A stretch of DNA of 64,000 nt from Paracoccaceae bacterium. GTDB taxonomy: Bacteria > Pseudomonadota > Alphaproteobacteria > Rhodobacterales > Rhodobacteraceae. The notes under the pieces were generated by a model. It did no database searches, was not told the origin of the DNA, and saw only the letters and a program-made list of their open reading frames with translations. Shown here one piece after another: positions 59,506 to 64,000 of the stretch. A program made the translations under genes and the position numbers. Each line of letters begins with the position of its first letter. The stretch's first letter is position 1. The stretch covers positions 1 to 64,000 of the forward strand of contig JASJAR010000005.1 in assembly GCA_030066905.1 (NCBI GenBank). Direction: 5' to 3'.

Positions 59506-59537
59506 CGCCGCGCCCGGAGCATCATCCGGGCGCGGCG
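59506..59537 (+). other. Strong 13-base-stem hairpin between fdhB and fdhC
   Basis: CGCCGCGCCCGGA and TCCGGGCGCGGCG are perfect 13-base inverted arms around GCATCA in the 151-base gap. No T tract follows. Likely a message-stabilising or partial-termination structure that lowers FdhC and downstream genes relative to FdhA/FdhB. Confidence 0.65.
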
Positions 59538-59595
59538 CATTGTCCCGGTGGCGCGCCGGTCGATGCCGGCCTCAACGCAGAGGTGGAGACGCGAT

Positions 59596-60825
59596 ATGGC
59601 GAGATCGTCGACGGGCTTTGGAGGCTTTCTTCTTCTCTTGGCACTTCTCTTTGGACTGGCCGGGCTCGGTGGGCTTCGTGACGGCGTTGAGGTCGCCGAG
59701 GCGCCGGACCGCACGGCCACGGGGGGCGCGCCGACGCTCGAAGACATCATGGCGCGGCAGGAGGGCCTGCCCGTCGACAACAGCTTTCGGTCCTCGGCGA
59801 CCGGTGACGCGGCAGGGGCAGGTCTGACCGACCCGCTCGGTACGCTCGGCGGGGCGTCCGACCCCGACCTCTGGCGCGCGCTGCGCTTCGGGACCGCCGA
59901 TGTCTCCGCCTCGGCCTCCTTTCCCGGAGCCGAACTCCTCGTTCAGGACAGCGGCATGGCCTGGCTTGAGTTCCGCAACGGCCCTCTCAAGCAGTGGGGC
60001 GGGCTGGGGCTGCTCGGGACGATCGGGCTCCTGGCGCTGTTCTACGGCTTCCGGGGCCGCATCCGCATCGATGGCGAGAAGGCCGGCGTGACCATTGAAC
60101 GCTTCAACAGCGTGGAACGTTTCGCCCATTGGCTACTGGCGGGCTCCTTCATCCTTTTGGGGATCACCGGGCTTCTGGTGCTCTTCGGGCGAATACTCAT
60201 CATCCCCCTGTTAGGGCACGAGGCCAATGCGGTGATCGCCGAGGTCTCGAAATGGGTGCATAACAACGTCTCATGGGCATTCATGATCGCGCTGGTGATC
60301 GTGTTCTTCTTCTGGGTGATCCACAACATCCCCAGCCGGCACGATCTGGCCTGGCTCCGGGTCGGCGGCGGGCTATTCAAAAAGGGCGTCCACCCGCCGG
60401 CGAAGAAGTTCAACGCCGGCCAGAAAGTGATCTTCTGGTCGGTGATCCTTCTCGGCGGGTCGATCTCGGCCTCGGGGCTGGCACTTCTCTTTCCGTTCGA
60501 AATCCAGCTCTTCGCCAAGACCTTCGCAACGCTCAATGCGCTTGGCCTGCCCGGGCTTCTTGGTATGGACCCCTTGCCCGAGGTGCTCACGCCCCATGCG
60601 GAGATGCAGCTTTCGCAGGCCTGGCACGCCATCGTCAGCTTCGTGCTGATGGCCATCGTGATCGCCCATATCTATATCGGCTCGCTCGGCATGGAGGGGG
60701 CCTATGACGCGATGGGGTCGGGGCAGGTGGACCTCCAATGGGCAAAGGAGCACCACGGGCTCTGGGTCGAGGAGATGGAGGCGAAGGGGACAGCACCGTC
60801 GCGGGGGGCCACGCCTGCGGAGTAG
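59596..60825 (+). CDS. fdhC: Formate dehydrogenase cytochrome b (gamma) subunit
   Basis: Membrane anchor that passes electrons to the quinone pool. The 409 residues have an N-terminal helix (about 8-26), a 115-residue periplasmic region specific to this type, then helices with the haem-ligand His in FNSVERFAHWLLAGSFILLG and QAWHAIVSFVLMAIVIAHIYIGSLG, plus VSKWVHNNVSWAF. ATG 59596 follows AGGTGGAG. The next gene starts four bases past the stop. Confidence 0.92.
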   Translation: MARSSTGFGGFLLLLALLFGLAGLGGLRDGVEVAEAPDRTATGGAPTLEDIMARQEGLPVDNSFRSSATGDAAGAGLTDPLGTLGGASDPDLWRALRFGTADVSASASFPGAELLVQDSGMAWLEFRNGPLKQWGGLGLLGTIGLLALFYGFRGRIRIDGEKAGVTIERFNSVERFAHWLLAGSFILLGITGLLVLFGRILIIPLLGHEANAVIAEVSKWVHNNVSWAFMIALVIVFFFWVIHNIPSRHDLAWLRVGGGLFKKGVHPPAKKFNAGQKVIFWSVILLGGSISASGLALLFPFEIQLFAKTFATLNALGLPGLLGMDPLPEVLTPHAEMQLSQAWHAIVSFVLMAIVIAHIYIGSLGMEGAYDAMGSGQVDLQWAKEHHGLWVEEMEAKGTAPSRGATPAE

Positions 60826-60829
60826 GGTC

Positions 60830-62128
60830 ATGCGCCGCTGGCTAACCCTCGTTCTGGGCCTTGTCGGGAGCCCGGCGGTTGCCGAGGGCGAGGGCTTCGA
60901 GGCGCTGGTCGGCCATGGTGGGCCGGTGATGGGGGCGGCGGTCTCGGCAGACGGACAGGCGGCCCTCACAGCGAGCTTCGACAATGCGCTGGGGCTGTGG
61001 GAGCTCTCCACGGGCGCGGTCCATTGGCTGGACGGCCATGGGGCGGCGGTGAAGGCGGTGGCTTTTCTTCCCGATGGTCGCGCAGTGTCGGGGGGCGACG
61101 ACTTCATGCTGCGTCTGTGGGACCTCGGCACCGGGGACAGCGCAGAACTCGCAGGGCACACCGCCCAGGTAAAGGCCGTCGCCGTTTCACCGGACGGCGC
61201 GCTCATCGCCAGCGCCTCCTGGGACCGGACGGTCGGGCTCTGGGACGCCGGGACCGGCGCGCTTCTGGCCCGCCTTGAAGGCCATGACGGGCCGGTCAAC
61301 GACGTGGTCTTCGCCGATGGGGGCAGGGCGCTCTACTCCGCCTCCTCCGACGGCACGGTCCGGCTGTGGGACGTGGAGACCCGAACCGAGCGCCGCACGG
61401 TCCTCCGCCACGGCTTCGGCACCTCTGAGCTTCTGATCGACGAAGCGGGCGGCTGGCTCGCCTACGGCGCCACGGATGGCGGGACGCGGGTGATCGATCT
61501 TGCCACCGACGCCGTGCTCGCCGATCTCACGCTGGAGCGCCGGCCGATTCTTGCGATGGCGGCGTCGCCGGACGGGGGCGAGATCGCGGTGGGGGACGGC
61601 GAGGGGTTCGTGATGGTGGTGCGCACCGGGGACTGGCGCATTCTCCATGACTACAGGGCAACGACGAAGGGCCCCGTCTGGGCGTTGGCCTATACCGCCG
61701 ACGGCGCGCGGCTTCTGATGGGCGGGATCGAGGACAGCGCCTATCTCTGGCCCGTCGGCGAAACCGGGATCGGCCCGGTGATGACCGCAACCGACCGGGC
61801 GTTTCTGCGGGATCCGGCGGAGATGTCGAACGGCGAGCGGCAGTTCCAGCGCAAATGCTCGATCTGCCACAGCCTCGAGGCCGATGGCGGGCGGAAGGCG
61901 GGGCCGACGCTTCACGGCGTGTTCGGCCGCCGAGCCGGGGCGCTGGAGGGCTACCTTTATTCCCAGACGCTCGACGGGTCGGACATCGTCTGGACCGAGG
62001 CCACGATCGACAGGCTTTTCGATCTCGGCCCGGACCATTACATTCCCGGCTCGAAGATGCCGATGCAGCGGATCGTCAGGCCAGAGGACCGGCGAGATCT
62101 GATCGATTGGCTCAAGAAGAATACCTAA
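60830..62128 (+). CDS. WD40 beta-propeller fused to cytochrome c, FDH operon
   Basis: A 432-residue exported protein: signal peptide MRRWLTLVLGLVGSPAVA, then about seven WD40-type blades (repeats such as VSGGDDFMLRLWDLGTGD, IASASWDRTVGLWDAGTG and YSASSDGTVRLWDVETRT) to about residue 325, then a class I cytochrome c with CSICH and probable axial Met in PGSKMPMQRIV. The propeller could dock the FDH complex or another periplasmic partner while the haem relays electrons. Function unproven. Four bases after fdhC. Confidence 0.9.
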   Translation: MRRWLTLVLGLVGSPAVAEGEGFEALVGHGGPVMGAAVSADGQAALTASFDNALGLWELSTGAVHWLDGHGAAVKAVAFLPDGRAVSGGDDFMLRLWDLGTGDSAELAGHTAQVKAVAVSPDGALIASASWDRTVGLWDAGTGALLARLEGHDGPVNDVVFADGGRALYSASSDGTVRLWDVETRTERRTVLRHGFGTSELLIDEAGGWLAYGATDGGTRVIDLATDAVLADLTLERRPILAMAASPDGGEIAVGDGEGFVMVVRTGDWRILHDYRATTKGPVWALAYTADGARLLMGGIEDSAYLWPVGETGIGPVMTATDRAFLRDPAEMSNGERQFQRKCSICHSLEADGGRKAGPTLHGVFGRRAGALEGYLYSQTLDGSDIVWTEATIDRLFDLGPDHYIPGSKMPMQRIVRPEDRRDLIDWLKKNT

Positions 62129-62140
62129 GGGAGGGGTGCC

Positions 62141-62266
62141 ATGCGCCCGATGTTGCTGGCTTTTCTTGCAATCGCGGTCATCACGGCCGGGGCGTGGTAC
62201 GGGCTCGAACGGGCCGGGTTCTCCTCGTCGGAGCGGCTCTCGGGCGACGCGGTGAGGCTCAACTGA
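62141..62266 (+). CDS. 41-residue single-helix membrane protein
   Basis: A short gene: ATG at 62141 with a strong GGGAGGGG upstream, encoding a hydrophobic N-terminal helix (MLLAFLAIAVITAGAWYGL) followed by a polar ERAGFSSSERLSGDAVRLN tail. It lies 12 bases after the WD40-cytochrome gene and 34 bases before tupB. It may be a small subunit or membrane tether of the FDH electron chain. No family known to me. Confidence 0.65.
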   Translation: MRPMLLAFLAIAVITAGAWYGLERAGFSSSERLSGDAVRLN

Positions 62267-62300
62267 GGGTGAGCCATGCCGTCCCGGGCAGCCGGACCCC

Positions 62301-63005
62301 ATGAGCGACATCTGGCAGGGGATGGTGGCGGCGTTCTGGCTTGTCGCCGGGCTCGATGCCGATCTCATCGAGATCACGCTCCGGTCGCTTCAGGTCACCC
62401 TGTCGGCGGTGGCCATCGCCACGATCATCGGGGTGCCGCTGGGGGCCTGGCTGGCGATCCGCCGGTTTCGCTACCGGCGGCTCACAATCGCACTTCTGAA
62501 TGCGCTTATGGGCCTGCCGCCCGTGGTGGTCGGGCTCGTCGTCTATCTCCTGCTGTCGCGCTCGGGGCCGTTCGGGGTGTTCAACCTCCTCTTCACGCCC
62601 GGGGCCATGATCATCGCCCAGGTCATTATCGCGACGCCGCTCATCGCCTCCATCGCCCATCAGGCGATCCGCGAGCTCTGGGCGGAGTATCACGACCTTC
62701 TGATCTCGCTGAACACGACCCGGCGGCAGCGTATGGCCACCTTGGTTTGGGACGCGCGCCGCTCGCTCCTGACCGCGATGCTTGCGGGGTTCGGGCGGTC
62801 CATCGGGGAGGTCGGCGCGATCATGATTGTGGGAGGCAACATCGACAACGTCACCCGGGTTCTGACCACCGCCATCGCGCTGGAGACCTCGAAGGGCAAT
62901 TTCGCGCTCGCCCTGGGGCTGGGCTATGTGCTGATCGCGCTGGCGATTGCCGTGAACGTTCTGAGCCACGTCCTGTCGCGGACCGAACGGGAGGGGCGGT
63001 GGTGA
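62301..63005 (+). CDS. tupB: Tungstate-type ABC transporter permease (TupB)
   Basis: Membrane subunit of an oxyanion importer. The 234 residues have five or six helices with TLSAVAIATIIGVPLGAWLA, LMGLPPVVVGLVVYLLLSRSGPFG and the ATPase-coupling EAA loop AMLAGFGRSIGEVGAIMIVGGNI. These words are those of TupB, distinct from ModB. Its stop overlaps the tupC GTG (GTGA). Order B-C-A differs from the usual A-B-C. Confidence 0.9.
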   Translation: MSDIWQGMVAAFWLVAGLDADLIEITLRSLQVTLSAVAIATIIGVPLGAWLAIRRFRYRRLTIALLNALMGLPPVVVGLVVYLLLSRSGPFGVFNLLFTPGAMIIAQVIIATPLIASIAHQAIRELWAEYHDLLISLNTTRRQRMATLVWDARRSLLTAMLAGFGRSIGEVGAIMIVGGNIDNVTRVLTTAIALETSKGNFALALGLGYVLIALAIAVNVLSHVLSRTEREGRW

Positions 63006-63718
63006 CGCCGGGGATCCTGCCATTGTCGGTCAAGCGCGCGGTGGTGACCCGGCGCGAAAAACGCCTGCTCGGCCCGGTCGATTTCACCCTTGCCGGGGAG
63101 GGGGCGACGCTCGTGCTCGGTCCGAACGGTGCCGGCAAGACGACGTTTCTGCGCCTTCTCCACGGGCTGGAACGGCCAAACGGCGGGCGGGTGAGCTGGG
63201 CGGTTGAGCGCAGGCTGGCCGAGACCCGCCAGGCCTATGTCTTCCAGACGCCGATCCTTCTTCGCCGGACGGTTCTGGAGAACGCCGAATACCCTTTGCG
63301 CCTACGCCGCGCGGCGAAAGCCGATGCACGGGCCCGAGGTGAAGCCGCGCTCGATGAGGTCGGCCTCGGCGCCTTTGCCGCACAGCCCGCCCGGGCGCTG
63401 TCGGGCGGCGAACGCCAGAAGCTGGCCCTGGCCCGGGCGCTCGTCACCGACCCAGAGGTGCTGTTTCTCGACGAGCCCACAGCGAGCCTCGACGGCCGCT
63501 CGACACGCGAGATCGAAACCGTGCTCGGCCGGGTCCGCGCGGACGGCGTCCGGATCGTGATGGCGACCCACGATCTCGGCCAGGCCAGGCGCCTTGCCAC
63601 CGATGTGGTCTTTCTCCTCGGCGGAAAGATCCATGACGCCGGGCCCCGCGAAAGCTTCTTCGACCGGCCGAGGACCGCGGAAGTCCGGGCCTTTTTGCAG
63701 GGAGACATTGTCGAATGA
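63002..63718 (+). CDS. tupC: Tungstate-type ABC transporter ATPase (TupC)
   Basis: Energises tungstate import. The 238 residues contain Walker A LGPNGAGKTT, Q-loop VFQTPILLRRTV, signature LSGGERQKLALARAL, Walker B VLFLDEPTASLD and the switch His ATHDLGQA. No C-terminal MOP regulatory domain as in ModC, in line with TupC. GTG 63002 was chosen in the tupB stop; another GTG lies one codon earlier. Overlaps tupA by ATGA. Confidence 0.9.
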   Translation: MTPGILPLSVKRAVVTRREKRLLGPVDFTLAGEGATLVLGPNGAGKTTFLRLLHGLERPNGGRVSWAVERRLAETRQAYVFQTPILLRRTVLENAEYPLRLRRAAKADARARGEAALDEVGLGAFAAQPARALSGGERQKLALARALVTDPEVLFLDEPTASLDGRSTREIETVLGRVRADGVRIVMATHDLGQARRLATDVVFLLGGKIHDAGPRESFFDRPRTAEVRAFLQGDIVE

Positions 63719-64000
63719 CCCGCTTCTACGCCTGGTTTGCCCTGGTTCTTGCGCTCGCGGTTGCGCCCCCGGCCAGGGCCGAAACGTTGCGAATGGCCGT
63801 GACCACCTCGTTTCACAATTCGGGCCTCTCCGACGTCCTGTTGCCGCGTGCGCAGGCCGATCTCGGCCTCGACGTCGAGTTGCTTGTCGTCGGCACGGGC
63901 CAGGCGCTGCGGCTCGGGCGCGCGGGCGACGTCGATGCCATTCTGGTTCATTCCCGTGCCGCCGAAATCGCCTTCGTCGAAGAGGGGTTCGGGACCCATC
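63715..64000 (+). CDS. tupA: Tungstate-type ABC transporter binding protein (TupA), 3' end outside window
   Basis: Periplasmic oxyanion-binding protein. The visible 95 residues have a signal peptide (MTRFYAWFALVLALAVAPPARA) and then LRMAVTTSFHNSGLSDVLLP, VVGTGQALRLGRAGDVDAILVHSR and EIAFVEEGFGTH, the TupA pattern. The anion-binding TTTST-type motif of the family reads VTTSFHNSGL here, one Thr short of the strict form. The gene runs off the right edge. Confidence 0.9.
   Translation, partial: MTRFYAWFALVLALAVAPPARAETLRMAVTTSFHNSGLSDVLLPRAQADLGLDVELLVVGTGQALRLGRAGDVDAILVHSRAAEIAFVEEGFGTH

Noticed and set aside
57390-59780. 796-residue minus-strand frame
   Set aside because: Antisense to fdhA and fdhB, whose cluster and active-site motifs are intact. 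No start signal or family resemblance.
1-64000. CRISPR arrays, rRNA, prophage, integrons, insertion sequences
   Set aside because: Looked for direct repeats with regular spacers, transposase or integrase motifs and rRNA words; none seen.

Overview
The window is GC-rich, densely coding DNA from an alphaproteobacterial chromosome, most likely order Rhodobacterales (family Rhodobacteraceae). The evidence is the gene content: a zeta-type F1-ATPase inhibitor (DUF1476), a methionine synthase split into separate proteins, DUF3305/DUF3306 beside a periplasmic formate dehydrogenase, DUF6494/DUF6505 families, and intergenic words of the GAGTATTTTTGGAACAAAG type. I see no rRNA, prophage, insertion sequence, integrase or CRISPR array. 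This is core chromosome with several metabolic modules.

Layout. 1-1.1 kb: 3' part of an FGGY sugar kinase and a tRNA(CAT). 1.3-5.2 kb: purM-purN, RNase D, a lipoprotein, sufE. 5.2-10.1 kb: first methionine block (corrinoid protein, 60-aa membrane protein and DUF1638 in one operon; betaine/homocysteine-type methyltransferase nearby), with a PA0069-type radical SAM protein and an EEP-family protein between. 10.2-12.5 kb: DUF1476, then purC-purS-purQ. 12.5-15.6 kb: DctB/DctD two-component pair, the regulator lacking the GAFTGA loop. 16.1-18.7 kb: RNase E, followed by 1.1 kb without genes but with diverged repeats. 19.8-25 kb: lptD-surA-pdxA-rsmA operon (no lptF/lptG), divergent from pepA-holC. 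27.1-33.7 kb: retropepsin-like protease and second methionine block: corrinoid-reactivating ferredoxin/ASKHA protein, then 'virulence factor'-domain protein, MetF-like protein and methyl-THF:corrinoid methyltransferase in one operon. 33.9-38.5 kb: ppx, rlmE, a TauE/SafE exporter without a normal start codon, and an orphan dipeptide-binding protein.

38.8-48.2 kb (all minus strand): ureide and side-chain metabolism. This comprises a PuuE-UraD fusion, AllA, a complete TRAP transporter (DctP, Q, M), an amidase, a small membrane protein, an oxalyl-CoA-synthetase-like ligase and a ketopantoate-reductase-like enzyme, nearly all overlapping by a few bases.

48.2-64 kb: formate dehydrogenase (FDH) island. 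A minus-strand block (DUF6494, Mrp ATPase, biotin/lipoate ligase-like protein, DUF6505) runs with 1-4 base junctions straight into the ureide genes. A cytochrome c and a 661-aa iron-sulfur/Rossmann protein flank it. The plus-strand operon carries DUF3305, DUF3306, a TorD-like chaperone, a small TAT protein, FdhA (Cys at the Mo/W ligand position), FdhB, FdhC, a WD40-cytochrome c fusion, a 41-aa membrane protein and a tupB-tupC-tupA tungstate-type ABC transporter whose last gene is cut by the window end.

Two systems stand out. One is a methionine synthase whose four MetH functions lie on separate proteins with their own reactivation factor and several poorly understood partner genes. The other is a probably tungsten-dependent periplasmic formate dehydrogenase with a set of poorly characterised electron-transfer and maturation proteins.
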